The notes below the pieces were generated by a model that did not search any database, was not told the DNA's origin, and was given only the letters and a program-made list of their open reading frames with translations. Position numbers and translations under genes: made by a program. Below are positions 1 through 6,678 of a stretch of 64,000 bases of DNA, one piece after another. How positions within the stretch are numbered: position 1 is the first letter of the stretch; each line of letters begins with the position of its first letter. This DNA is from a virus: IMG/VR virus record IMGVR_UViG_3300009506_000006, positions 43,866 to 107,865 of that record; one strand, written 5' to 3'.

Positions 1-351
1 CTCTTTAATCTTAGAAAAGACAGCTCCCTTTAATCTTAGATACGCCATGAAGGCCTCGGTCTTGCCGTTAGTATCCCGTTCGAACTTCTTGGTGCGGTAA
101 TGATTGACTCTGGGTCCGCTCCAGCGGTATTGTGATGTACACCGTCGTCCCCAGGCATACCACTCATGCGACACGCTCGATGGGCACCCTACCATGATTC
201 CCCATGGAGACAGATGCATGCCGTACGGATACCCGCAGTTTGCGCATATCTCGAATCTGTCGTGGCGTTTGTATTGGGCATCATTGATAAAGCTTTTGTC
301 GATGGCGATGATTTCAGCAAAAGTTGGCTGCCATTTGATTTTGTCTGCCAT
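1..351 (-). CDS. Zinc-knuckle-like small protein, paralogue 1 (3' end beyond window)
   Basis: I translated this open frame from the ATG at 351, preceded by AGGAGG at good spacing. It runs 117 codons to the window edge without a stop. It contains the signature shared by the small proteins to its right: C-x2-C-x4-G-x-H followed by a further Cys (ICANCGYPYGMH, residues about 36-47), then a C-terminal AFMAYLRLKGA segment. The Cys/His pattern suggests one bound zinc ion. Function is unknown; a nucleic-acid or protein-binding role is inference. It is the most downstream visible member of the array and may be followed by more copies. Confidence 0.7.
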   Translation of the reverse strand, partial: MADKIKWQPTFAEIIAIDKSFINDAQYKRHDRFEICANCGYPYGMHLSPWGIMVGCPSSVSHEWYAWGRRCTSQYRWSGPRVNHYRTKKFERDTNGKTEAFMAYLRLKGAVFSKIKE

Positions 352-363
352 GGTGTTCCTCCT

Positions 364-663
364 TTATTCACAAACCTGAATGCCATGCAATCGCAGCATG
401 GTAATGATCCATGTGACTTGATGCTGGTTGTTAAGTTTAGGTTGAAAATAATTGATCTTAGAAAAGCGTCCATCATAGATGCGCATGACTTTACGATATT
501 TTGGACAGTGTGAAGCATTGTGTTCGCCCTGATGCCAATGGCAATTCCGGCATATTTGAAGCGCTGAAAATTTGATCGGATATTTTCGATAGCCGCAATC
601 GTAATCAAGCAGTATCTGCTGCAGATTGCGCTTGAGGTATTGAGGAACTTGCTTCATTGTCAT
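364..663 (-). CDS. Zinc-knuckle-like small protein, paralogue 2
   Basis: The protein has 99 residues from the ATG at 663, which overlaps the stop of the preceding gene as ATGA, so translation is probably coupled. It carries ICRNCHWHQGEHNASHC (C-x2-C-x4-G-x-H-x4-C) and the family C-terminus MLRLHGIQVCE. The N-terminal third is a basic helical segment. An upstream in-frame start would add 14 residues but lies inside the neighbouring gene. Function unknown; the family resemblance is seen directly. Confidence 0.7.
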   Translation of the reverse strand: MTMKQVPQYLKRNLQQILLDYDCGYRKYPIKFSALQICRNCHWHQGEHNASHCPKYRKVMRIYDGRFSKINYFQPKLNNQHQVTWIITMLRLHGIQVCE

Positions 664-983
664 AGCAACGTTACTCCATGCAGTCGAAACATGGCTATCA
701 GCCAACGTTCTTCGATACTGTCTTCTAACCGGCGGAAATGTGAATCACGCGCGAAGTAAGCACAACCATGTGTGTTGACGATGCAGCGATGCTTTACAAT
801 TGAATGATATCCGTATGAAAACCCACAATTTGCGCAGATCTCGCACCACTTTCGTTTATAAGCTATTTGCCCGGGATAATAGGATCCAATTAAAGCGTGT
901 GCTAAAGCGCCTTGGAAGAATTGACGAACTACAGGTCTAATGATTTGTTTTTCCATAAGATACAACCAATCGCGCAAAATCAC
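660..983 (-). CDS. Zinc-knuckle-like small protein, paralogue 3
   Basis: The protein has 107 residues. The chosen start is a GTG at 983 that overlaps the upstream stop as GTGA; an internal ATG at 956 is the alternative. It contains ICANCGFSYGYH, a later Cys and the C-terminal FRLHGVTLL. Compared with paralogue 1 the Cys pair sits at nearly the same distance from the conserved Arg-Leu-His-Gly end. Function unknown. Confidence 0.68.
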   Translation of the reverse strand: MILRDWLYLMEKQIIRPVVRQFFQGALAHALIGSYYPGQIAYKRKWCEICANCGFSYGYHSIVKHRCIVNTHGCAYFARDSHFRRLEDSIEERWLIAMFRLHGVTLL

Positions 984-1141
984 GCAAACAAATGTATGAT
1001 TTGTATGGCAGTAGATCCGACCAGAATTCCCCAGTAAAATGACTTTCTTTCGAATCTCTTGATCATGGCGATAGCCAGGTCGTCGATATAATACCGGCGT
1101 TGGTTAAATATAATGGTGTCCGGTGTATTCATTCTTAACAT
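980..1141 (-). CDS. Tiny putative membrane protein
   Basis: About 53 residues from ATG 1141 (or 50 from ATG 1132), lying between two zinc-knuckle paralogues and overlapping both by a few bases. It lacks the Cys/His motif. The C-terminal 20 residues (FYWGILVGSTAIQIIHLF) form one hydrophobic segment that could span a membrane, preceded by a basic stretch, which would favour a cytoplasmic N-terminus. No family recognised. The start is uncertain because neither ATG has a strong ribosome binding site. Confidence 0.5.
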   Translation of the reverse strand: MLRMNTPDTIIFNQRRYYIDDLAIAMIKRFERKSFYWGILVGSTAIQIIHLFA

Positions 1142-1404
1142 CCTATACGAGGTGGATTCATTGTAACTTTCTTGCCACGCAAGCGCAGCATGGAAGCTAA
1201 CCATACTTGCTCTTCATCGGTGTCTTGTGGACAAAATCCTTGGCTGCATAAAGGCGTTGAATGAAATCCGTAGCGCTGTCCGCAGTGTTTGCAAATGCAT
1301 AAATGACCATAATAATATGGATGATATACAGTGTTACGATCAATGCCGCGTATAATCTCTTCCAGTATGGCTTTAAGTTTCCGTAAACGATCGTCCGATA
1401 TCAT
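1135..1404 (-). CDS. Zinc-knuckle-like small protein, paralogue 4
   Basis: The protein has 89 residues from an ATG preceded by GGGGGGATAA. It shows ICKHCGQRYGFHSTPLC, matching C-x2-C-x4-G-x-H-x4-C exactly, and WLASMLRLRGKKV near the C-terminus, where Arg replaces the usual His. A helical basic N-terminus precedes the Cys motif. A 120-base gap separates it from the next copy upstream, so it could head its own translational unit. Function unknown. Confidence 0.7.
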   Translation of the reverse strand: MISDDRLRKLKAILEEIIRGIDRNTVYHPYYYGHLCICKHCGQRYGFHSTPLCSQGFCPQDTDEEQVWLASMLRLRGKKVTMNPPRIGC

Positions 1405-1523
1405 TTATCCCCCCCTACCCTGTGCCCCCCCAAATATTTTGTAAACTCCGCTGCCCGGCCGGCCCGGCTAATAGCCTCCCTCCAGTTGTCAGCCTACCCG
1501 GGGGTATCGAACCGGGAAGCGGG
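1405..1523 (-). other. GC-rich intergenic spacer with inverted repeats
   Basis: This 119-base spacer between two paralogues is far richer in G and C than its surroundings. On the minus strand it contains CCCGG...CCGGG and GGCCGGCC-type self-complementary pieces and a fragment reminiscent of a tRNA T-arm. No complete tRNA fold or T-tract terminator can be made. It may be a structured leader of the downstream gene. Confidence 0.35.
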
Positions 1524-1763
1524 TTATTTTTCTACTAATTTAAAGCCATGCAGTCGCAGCAGTGCTTGAAATGCCGTAGTTTTTTCGCGATCATGCTGAT
1601 TTTTAATATCTTCAACGCTATATTGATTACAGCCTTCCCTGTTATGTCGTCCGCTTCGCATGCCGCAGTGGGGACAAATATAGGACCATTTAATAAGATA
1701 TTCCGGATTAGTAAGTTTCAACTCTTTGACCTGCAGCAGTTGTTCGTGTAGAGAATGTTTCAT
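1524..1763 (-). CDS. Zinc-knuckle-like small protein, paralogue 5
   Basis: At 79 residues this is the cleanest short example of the array: an N-terminal helix, ICPHCGMRSGRHNREGC in the middle, a linker, then AFQALLRLHGFKLVEK. The start ATG at 1763 overlaps the end of the previous gene by four bases. The length and motif spacing make it the best reference for the family. Function unknown. Confidence 0.72.
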   Translation of the reverse strand: MKHSLHEQLLQVKELKLTNPEYLIKWSYICPHCGMRSGRHNREGCNQYSVEDIKNQHDREKTTAFQALLRLHGFKLVEK

Positions 1764-2026
1764 TTCAGTTTGACCCCATGCAGCCGCAACAGCGCCCTAA
1801 ACGCTTTGGTTTTTTGGACATCTTCAATAAATGTCGGCTTTTCTTGGTAATAGCAGCGCGCAATGTAACCTTTACCGATGTTGGAATAGTGATCGCCACG
1901 CGTCTTGCCACATAATTTGCAGAGAGCGGAATATTCCAGTCTGTGATCACGCATTCCGTACGGTGGTCTATCAGACATGGCATTTTGAATGTAGTACTGC
2001 ACGAGTTCCTTCAGTGAGCGGTCCAT
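1760..2026 (-). CDS. Zinc-knuckle-like small protein, paralogue 6
   Basis: The protein has 88 residues. It has LCKLCGKTRGDH with a longer loop before the third Cys, and the C-terminus AFRALLRLHGVKLK is nearly identical to that of paralogue 5, suggesting fairly recent duplication. Its 5' end overlaps the upstream paralogue by about 55 bases. Function unknown. Confidence 0.7.
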   Translation of the reverse strand: MDRSLKELVQYYIQNAMSDRPPYGMRDHRLEYSALCKLCGKTRGDHYSNIGKGYIARCYYQEKPTFIEDVQKTKAFRALLRLHGVKLK

Positions 2027-2300
2027 ATATCAATTCGTTCCAATGAGGATTTCGTTCGGTGTAAACCTCGACTCCGTGGATACGCAGATAAGCAATGGCT
2101 ACATTGAGATGTTTTTCAAAATCAATTTCAGGTTTGAATTTTAGTGTCGGATGGCCTCGGGTGCACTGGCCATCACAGTGCGCACCACGCCGCAACCCGC
2201 AATGTGCACACAGCACCAGATAGGCGCTGTTGTACGTCATCCGGCGTATTTTGTTTTCTTCTATAATTTCACCGTACAGCTCACGCAGACTTGCCGCCAT
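1971..2300 (-). CDS. Zinc-knuckle-like small protein, paralogue 7
   Basis: I chose the ATG at 2300 (109 residues) because GGACGGAG lies upstream and the distance to the Cys motif then matches the other copies; ATG 2330 is possible. It contains LCAHCGLRRGAHCDGQC and AIAYLRIHGVEV, then a C-terminal extension of about 28 residues, unlike its neighbours. It overlaps the MazG-like gene upstream by about 20 bases. Confidence 0.66.
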   Translation of the reverse strand: MAASLRELYGEIIEENKIRRMTYNSAYLVLCAHCGLRRGAHCDGQCTRGHPTLKFKPEIDFEKHLNVAIAYLRIHGVEVYTERNPHWNELIYGPLTEGTRAVLHSKCHV

Positions 2301-2784
2301 GCCGATAACTCCGTCCTTGGTTGTATTCATGCTTGGCTTTGATTTCAGCCTCAATATCGATGCCCCAACCGCGGGCAGCGTCCAGAGTGCGAATTATAAT
2401 GTCAGCCAACTCGGCGCCCAGGCTGTTAGTGTTGTCATGCACATCGTTGCGATGGGCTTCGAGAGCTTCGGAAACCTCGCTGTGTATCAGTGCCAGAACT
2501 TCTGGAATATTGCGTTGGCGGGAGATCTGGATCAGATCCAGGAAAGCAGTGAGAATCTTGAGGATTTTATCGACGTTGAGCGTGATGTATTCATCGTCAT
2601 GGCTGCATTCCATGTCTCCACTTGATTGTGGATTTGCTATGCAGTACTGAATCCTGGAGCGGTATTCCATGATTAGTTGATACCACTGTTTCAGATTCAT
2701 GCCGTCGATTTTGATCGGAGAATCCCACCAGCCCTTGTCACGGGCTATTTGATGGATGTCGCTGGCTATGTCGTTGATGTCCAT
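2281..2784 (-). CDS. MazG-like nucleotide pyrophosphohydrolase
   Basis: The protein has 167 residues. The C-terminal two thirds look like an all-alpha NTP pyrophosphatase: an ExxE pair (EVSEALEAHR) followed about 20 residues later by ExxD (ELADIII), the metal-binding arrangement of MazG/dUTPase-2 enzymes, then RTLDAARGWGIDIEAEIKAKHEYN, typical of the last helix. Such enzymes hydrolyse NTPs to NMP and pyrophosphate. Phage versions are thought to alter nucleotide or alarmone pools; which substrate applies here is unknown. The N-terminal 60 residues are less typical. It overlaps both neighbours and belongs to the early operon. Confidence 0.8.
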   Translation of the reverse strand: MDINDIASDIHQIARDKGWWDSPIKIDGMNLKQWYQLIMEYRSRIQYCIANPQSSGDMECSHDDEYITLNVDKILKILTAFLDLIQISRQRNIPEVLALIHSEVSEALEAHRNDVHDNTNSLGAELADIIIRTLDAARGWGIDIEAEIKAKHEYNQGRSYRHGGKSA

Positions 2785-3350
2785 TGGTGTCCTTTAAAGT
2801 TTGGATGTTCATATATGATCCCGCCGTACTTCTTATTGCTATGCCTAATTTGCAAAATGTTTTCAGTTAGAATCAAGTCACCAGTACAACTGCAACGATT
2901 ATATACCATTATGAAGCTTTTCAATGGTCCAGTTGTGTTGCGGACATATCCAGAGCAGATCCCGGAGCCGGGAATTGTATCGAACGGCTCGCCAGTTTCG
3001 AGATTACCGTAAGTAATGGTAAGGCGGTTGTGCAAAAATTTGTTGACAGCAAGATGACGATGGATACTTGGTGGAGTTTTGACTGAAACATAAATAAGCT
3101 CAGGGATGTTGGACACGCCGTACAAGTTATACTTGGTTGCACCGTACATGCCATACTTGGTTGGCGCATAATGCAGATTACCGTTTTGATCGATTAAAAT
3201 GCGCGATTTGCATGCCGGGCACCACCGTGCTTGGAGTTGGTGTTGTTCTAGCTCAGACTTAAGATGTGCAGAGCCATGGAATGTTGAATCAGGAGGTGTT
3301 TCTAACTGATGGAAACCCTTTTCACACAACTTCTTGCGTAGATCACTCAT
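2766..3350 (-). CDS. Hypothetical protein with Cys pairs
   Basis: A 194-residue protein I do not recognise. It has a CPAC pair near residue 45 and a CSC pair near residue 153, which could form a split zinc ribbon, and a central Tyr/Gly-rich stretch (KYGMYGATKYNLYG). No signal peptide or membrane segment. It overlaps the MazG-like gene by 19 bases and the upstream basic protein by 4, so it is part of the same early operon. Confidence 0.6.
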   Translation of the reverse strand: MSDLRKKLCEKGFHQLETPPDSTFHGSAHLKSELEQHQLQARWCPACKSRILIDQNGNLHYAPTKYGMYGATKYNLYGVSNIPELIYVSVKTPPSIHRHLAVNKFLHNRLTITYGNLETGEPFDTIPGSGICSGYVRNTTGPLKSFIMVYNRCSCTGDLILTENILQIRHSNKKYGGIIYEHPNFKGHQWTSTT

Positions 3351-3532
3351 CGTTTACCCAAACGTTTTCGGCGTTCTAGTTTGGCTGCTTTGCGCTCTTC
3401 AAACCGCCTCTGTTTCTCGATGCGACGCGCTTTGTTTTTCTCCCGGCGTCCCTCCAATGTGTAACGCTGGTGGCTGGGTTTGCGTTTGGAGCGTCCTTTC
3501 TTTCTGCCTCCTCCGCCTGCTTTGCTCGCCAT
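3347..3532 (-). CDS. Small highly basic protein
   Basis: Sixty-one residues, about half Lys or Arg, starting at an ATG with a near-perfect GGAGGT ribosome binding site. Composition suggests a disordered nucleic-acid-binding peptide. It overlaps another small gene (3399-3692) in a different frame over most of its length. The strong ribosome binding site is the main argument that this frame is used. Confidence 0.6.
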   Translation of the reverse strand: MASKAGGGGRKKGRSKRKPSHQRYTLEGRREKNKARRIEKQRRFEERKAAKLERRKRLGKR

Positions 3533-3692
3533 GACGTGTACCTCCCTTCTTGAATTTGATATTATCGTAAATCATTCCGCATACCAAGCACAGCTGTTTG
3601 CCATCACACCAGCGTATAGCGCCTATAGCAGGTTTGCCACAGTCGTTACAGATATATGCCTTGCTTGTTGAGCGAGGTTGAGTATCCACCAT
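3399..3692 (-). CDS. Small zinc-ribbon protein overlapping a basic gene
   Basis: Ninety-seven residues. The first 45 contain two CxxC pairs (ICNDCGKP and LCLVCGMI), a plausible treble-clef or ribbon. The C-terminal half is read in another frame over the basic gene 3347-3532 and is low-complexity. Either both frames are used, or the true product is a shorter zinc protein and a frame difference exists. No good ribosome binding site is seen before its ATG. Confidence 0.45.
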   Translation of the reverse strand: MVDTQPRSTSKAYICNDCGKPAIGAIRWCDGKQLCLVCGMIYDNIKFKKGGTRHGEQSRRRRQKERTLQTQTQPPALHIGGTPGEKQSASHRETEAV

Positions 3693-3703
3693 TCGTATTA
3701 AAT

Positions 3704-3730
3704 CGCCGGACTCCGAGACGGAGCCCGGCG
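3704..3730 (-). terminator. Hairpin between early genes, possible terminator
   Basis: CGCCGG and CTCCG arms pair with CGGAG and CCGGCG around an AGA loop with one mismatch. On the minus strand it is followed by ATTTAATA, a weak U-rich tail. It lies 38 bases after the end of the 3768-4556 gene, where a partial terminator would be sensible. Confidence 0.5.
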
Positions 3731-3767
3731 TCTTGTGTAGGTTAACTTTCAGTAAGAACTTAGACCA

Positions 3768-4556
3768 TTAAAAAGCCTGGCTCTCCTCACCTTCAGCCAT
3801 CGGGATGTCTCCCAGCGGATCGAACTCTTCACCGTTTTCAATATTCATTTGGTTGGCCATTTCGTGAATGGCGTTGGTCATGGATGGCGCCATGGATTGA
3901 GCATAGGCATCTACTGCGTCAATATCAGGCACGTCTCCGGCGTAGAACATCTGCAGTTCGGTGTTGCGCTTACCCTTTGCCAAAGTGAACCTGGTGATAA
4001 CATGCGGATAGCGCTTGTGCAATCTGCCAAGATCTTTGCTAAGATAACGCTTAGCACGCTTCAGGGATGTCGGCGGCACGTTGATGATTGTGGGTACGCC
4101 GCCGGTGTTGGGTAGCACGGTGCACAGCAACCGATACATTTTGCAGCCCTGTGCTTTGGTTTTGTTGCCTTTGGCGTCTTCCGCGGATCCAAACCGGCTC
4201 AACGGACAATTGGAACATTTCCCGCCGCACTTGCTGGCCGGTTCACCGTATCCATTGATCCCGTCCGGGCTGAAGCAATCCGGGGGTACGCCTTCACCGC
4301 TGTACGCTTCTCTGTAGTAGCGCCGAATGATGGCGGTGTGGAAGATGATTCCTTGAAATTCATCGACAAATTCTCCGTCCGGGAGTTCGAATTGCAGACC
4401 TTCGCGCGGGATAGTGATGCGATCGAGATCCATAATCCCGAACGTGTCTCCACCCAGATTGTATTGAATGATGTCCTGCACATTACCGTCTTTGTTGACG
4501 ATATCGAACTGATCGAACGGTACCACCGCCATGATTTCTGGTTTGCTGTTTTTCAT
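3768..4556 (-). CDS. Conserved phage early protein with Cys cluster
   Basis: The protein has 262 residues. The middle holds a cysteine-rich segment (KCGGKCSNCPLSRFGSAED) and a run ending GCKMYRLLCTVLPN, followed by a VPPTSLKRAKRYL motif and a strand-rich stretch. I have seen this arrangement in uncharacterised phage early proteins near replication and recombination genes, but cannot name a family. The acidic C-terminal tail, rich in Glu and Asp, resembles tails of single-strand DNA-binding proteins; that role is only a suggestion. It starts at an ATG 80 bases before the lipoprotein gene end. Confidence 0.65.
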   Translation of the reverse strand: MKNSKPEIMAVVPFDQFDIVNKDGNVQDIIQYNLGGDTFGIMDLDRITIPREGLQFELPDGEFVDEFQGIIFHTAIIRRYYREAYSGEGVPPDCFSPDGINGYGEPASKCGGKCSNCPLSRFGSAEDAKGNKTKAQGCKMYRLLCTVLPNTGGVPTIINVPPTSLKRAKRYLSKDLGRLHKRYPHVITRFTLAKGKRNTELQMFYAGDVPDIDAVDAYAQSMAPSMTNAIHEMANQMNIENGEEFDPLGDIPMAEGEESQAF

Positions 4557-4640
4557 GTAGCTGCGACTCCTTTTCTTGTGTTTTGGTTTTTGGATTTCAG
4601 TTCTCAGCTCTCATGGTGTAACTCCGGCACCACCTCCTTT

Positions 4641-5015
4641 TTAATTGATACGCATATCAATATCCGGGACAATCGACTCCGGCTTGAAGATAATACGATA
4701 CCTATATGCATCAGCGACAACCGGATCGATTTGCTCGGCAAAATAAGTCACGTTGTCTGACAACCCGAGAAAATGCTTTTTATAGCTGTCCGGCCCAGTC
4801 TTGCATGTTACTGACAGCTCCCCATTCGGATCGTTGTTCCCAAGTGAGCATTTCCCTTCAATCACAAGCATGTAGTTACCGGTAATACCGTTGTAAAACA
4901 CAATCCGCCGATTGACTTCAAACATATCGGCAGCTTTGGACAGATTGTGGGACGCTATGTCGGCATCGCTGCAGCTGCAAATTGCAATTAGGGCTATAAA
5001 CATTATCTTTTTCAT
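4641..5015 (-). CDS. Small beta-sandwich-type lipoprotein
   Basis: The protein has 124 residues. It begins MKKIMFIALIAICSCSD, a short lipoprotein signal peptide with the modified Cys at about 13 or 15. The body (NLSKAADMFEVNRRIVFYNGITGNYMLVIEGKCS and KKHFLGLSDNVTYFAEQIDP) resembles the beta-sandwich lipoproteins often found in early regions of temperate phages. It should sit at the inner or outer membrane. A superinfection-exclusion role is an inference from lipoproteins of similar size in other phages. Confidence 0.75.
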   Translation of the reverse strand: MKKIMFIALIAICSCSDADIASHNLSKAADMFEVNRRIVFYNGITGNYMLVIEGKCSLGNNDPNGELSVTCKTGPDSYKKHFLGLSDNVTYFAEQIDPVVADAYRYRIIFKPESIVPDIDMRIN

Positions 5016-5065
5016 GCCAAATTTTTCCCTTCACATAAAATTTTTGTTTGAAACAACTGATTTTT

Positions 5066-5230
5066 TTATTTTCCTTCAGTTGCCGGTAATACATCAACAT
5101 ACTTTTGACGATCGTATTGACACATCCAGCATTCGATTGGCTGTTTGAACGGCTTGTCTTTTTTGAGTCGGCTGTTATGCGGACAATTTAGCCAAAGACA
5201 TTCAATATCATAGTTGCTTGATGATTTCAT
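5066..5230 (-). CDS. Small Cys-containing protein
   Basis: Fifty-four residues from ATG 5230. It has CLWLNCP and CWMC, four cysteines consistent with one zinc site. Earlier in-frame starts would run deep into the neighbouring gene. Function unknown. Confidence 0.5.
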   Translation of the reverse strand: MKSSSNYDIECLWLNCPHNSRLKKDKPFKQPIECWMCQYDRQKYVDVLPATEGK

Positions 5231-5231
5231 G

Positions 5232-5414
5232 TCATTGCAATTGGTCCTTGGTTGGATATGTAAACGGCGCCTTGTCGACCAACCGATCGTTGTCGATCCA
5301 GAAATACTTTCCGCATATGATATTGCTGCATTGATACGGTCCATGCTGGGTGCTTTGCTTGTCGCCCCAGCCGGTCTTGACGATTTTGCCTGTACGACAT
5401 TTTGGACAAATCAT
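5232..5414 (-). CDS. Zinc-ribbon protein
   Basis: Sixty residues starting MICPKCRTGKIVKTGWG and ending in KYFWID plus a tail. CPKC and a later Cys pair (QCSNIIC) make a classic zinc ribbon. The ATG overlaps the upstream stop as ATGA. A competing overlapping frame over the same bases (5227-5433) lacks this organisation and I reject it. Confidence 0.65.
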   Translation of the reverse strand: MICPKCRTGKIVKTGWGDKQSTQHGPYQCSNIICGKYFWIDNDRLVDKAPFTYPTKDQLQ

Positions 5415-5605
5415 GACAATTTCCTTTTGACACTCCATGGCCCGGCTTCTTCGCTGTCCGGACTCAGAACCGTATAGTAACGGGTTCGATTGTAATATGT
5501 GCCACCGCCATCCAAGACTTTAGCTATGGCTTCATTTTCATCGACCGCATCGATGAGCACATCCTGAATATGGACTTCTTTGGTACTGACAATAAACTGT
5601 GCCAT
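5411..5605 (-). CDS. Small hypothetical protein
   Basis: Sixty-four residues with a strong AAGGGGGAATAA ribosome binding region. The sequence looks like a small alpha/beta protein (FIVSTKEVHIQDVLIDAVDENEAIAKVLDGGG). It resembles the DpnD/PcfM-like small proteins in which a strand is followed by an AxxEAIAKV helix, but that is only a superficial match. No motif with known function. Confidence 0.6.
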   Translation of the reverse strand: MAQFIVSTKEVHIQDVLIDAVDENEAIAKVLDGGGTYYNRTRYYTVLSPDSEEAGPWSVKRKLS

Positions 5606-5618
5606 TTATTCCCCCTTA

Positions 5619-6197
5619 TTATGATTTTTTGGATTTCATCTGAGTTTTTTCAGTGTATCCAATCACACCTTCAAATTCTTTTGGCAGCGATTCGTCGTTA
5701 TCAACCCATTCCCGGATCAGTGCCGACAAACTCTGGTGGTTGACCTTTTCATTGACATAAATCTCACCATATCCAGCTGCTTTAAGAGCTGCTATCATAT
5801 CGTCATCAGTTACGCCGTCTTCCTTTTTAGCCCAGATTTGTGAATGTGAATATATCGTACGTCCGATGACGTTAGCGTACTTAATTCCGACACTGGCAAA
5901 TTGTTCCTGCAGGATTGGGTCAATCACGGCCTTTCGTTTTTTAAGTATTTTTTCTTTGAAACTGATTGCATCCAATTCGGCATCGATTCTTGCGAATTCT
6001 CTAAGCAACTCGCTATCCAGATTTGGCACCGGTATATGGACGCTGGCATCAATTTTGGCTATCTCCTTCGCAAGCTCCGCGTCTATACGGGCAAACTCAG
6101 CCAGTAAATCAGTACTGAGCGGCGGTTGTTCACTATTGGCTTCTTCGGCATCCAGTCGATTGAGTTCATCGATAATATCGTCTATGTTGTCAGACAT
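5619..6197 (-). CDS. Conserved phage early protein (Gp157/Gam-like position)
   Basis: The protein has 192 residues. The N-terminal half holds two near-identical heptad-like repeats (LLAEFARIDAELAKEIAKID and LLREFARIDAELDAI), predicted coiled coil. The C-terminal half has the pattern WAKKEDGVTDDDMIAALKAAG, then SLSALIREWVDNDESLPKEFEGVIGYTEKTQMKSKKS, which I recognise from uncharacterised phage proteins encoded near recombination genes. A DNA-end-binding or nuclease-inhibitor role is possible but unproven. Confidence 0.6.
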   Translation of the reverse strand: MSDNIDDIIDELNRLDAEEANSEQPPLSTDLLAEFARIDAELAKEIAKIDASVHIPVPNLDSELLREFARIDAELDAISFKEKILKKRKAVIDPILQEQFASVGIKYANVIGRTIYSHSQIWAKKEDGVTDDDMIAALKAAGYGEIYVNEKVNHQSLSALIREWVDNDESLPKEFEGVIGYTEKTQMKSKKS

Positions 6198-6199
6198 CG

Positions 6200-6457
6200 C
6201 TACTCCCTGTAAAAATAGTTTCGTTTTAACAACGCAAATTTAATTTCGCATGCCCGATCCTTATTGGACCCTGTCGAAAAGACACTTTGCTTGTTTTCGC
6301 AGCAGCCACGGATGTGTTCCCCACGCAGGTAGCCGCAATTGACGCATGTGTGATTGGAAAGCACATTCCATTGCTTCATCGGTATTTGTTGCAGATAATC
6401 CAAGTTACCGCTCATCTGATATTGGCGATACAGTTGCAGGGCTATGGCTTTGGTCAT
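6200..6457 (-). CDS. Zinc-knuckle-like small protein, paralogue 8
   Basis: Eighty-five residues from ATG 6457, preceded by AGGAG. It contains TCVNCGYLRGEHIRGCC, the same C-x2-C-x4-G-x-H-x3-C core as the array at 1-2300. The C-terminus (KFALLKRNYFYRE) is a divergent form of the LRLHG end. This shows that the family is dispersed, not confined to the left edge. Confidence 0.65.
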   Translation of the reverse strand: MTKAIALQLYRQYQMSGNLDYLQQIPMKQWNVLSNHTCVNCGYLRGEHIRGCCENKQSVFSTGSNKDRACEIKFALLKRNYFYRE

Positions 6458-6677
6458 GATTTTGCTCCTGTACCAAAAATTGAACCCATGTTTTAAACGA
6501 AAAAAATAGCTGAGAATCATCCGGATAAAGGCAATATGCAGGCCCTGTGTCAGGTCCGCAATGTCTTCCGAGTCTTTGATGACAGCGATCGCATATTGGC
6601 TGCTGGTCGTGTGTCCAGTAGCCCTCCCAGTATTTCTGGAGCAGCCAGCTGTGGTATGCTGCGGTAAGTTTGACCAT
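6405..6677 (-). CDS. Zinc-knuckle-like small protein, paralogue 9 (divergent)
   Basis: Ninety residues from ATG 6677. ICDRCHQRLGRHC followed by a more distant Cys fits the family motif, with an aromatic-rich N-terminal helix (YHSWLLQKYWEGYW). The C-terminal LRLHG element is not preserved. It overlaps paralogue 8 by 53 bases. Confidence 0.55.
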   Translation of the reverse strand: MVKLTAAYHSWLLQKYWEGYWTHDQQPICDRCHQRLGRHCGPDTGPAYCLYPDDSQLFFSFKTWVQFLVQEQNHDQSHSPATVSPISDER

Positions 6678-6678
6678 G

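Noticed and set aside
1480-1525. tRNA T-arm-like sequence (GGTTCGATACC on the minus strand)
   Set aside because: The stem does not pair in tRNA geometry and the bases that would form the 5' half belong to a coding gene.
5227-5433. Alternative frame overlapping the zinc-ribbon gene
   Set aside because: It is shifted by one relative to 5232-5414 and lacks the CPKC...C ribbon; the other frame has a coupled ATGA start.
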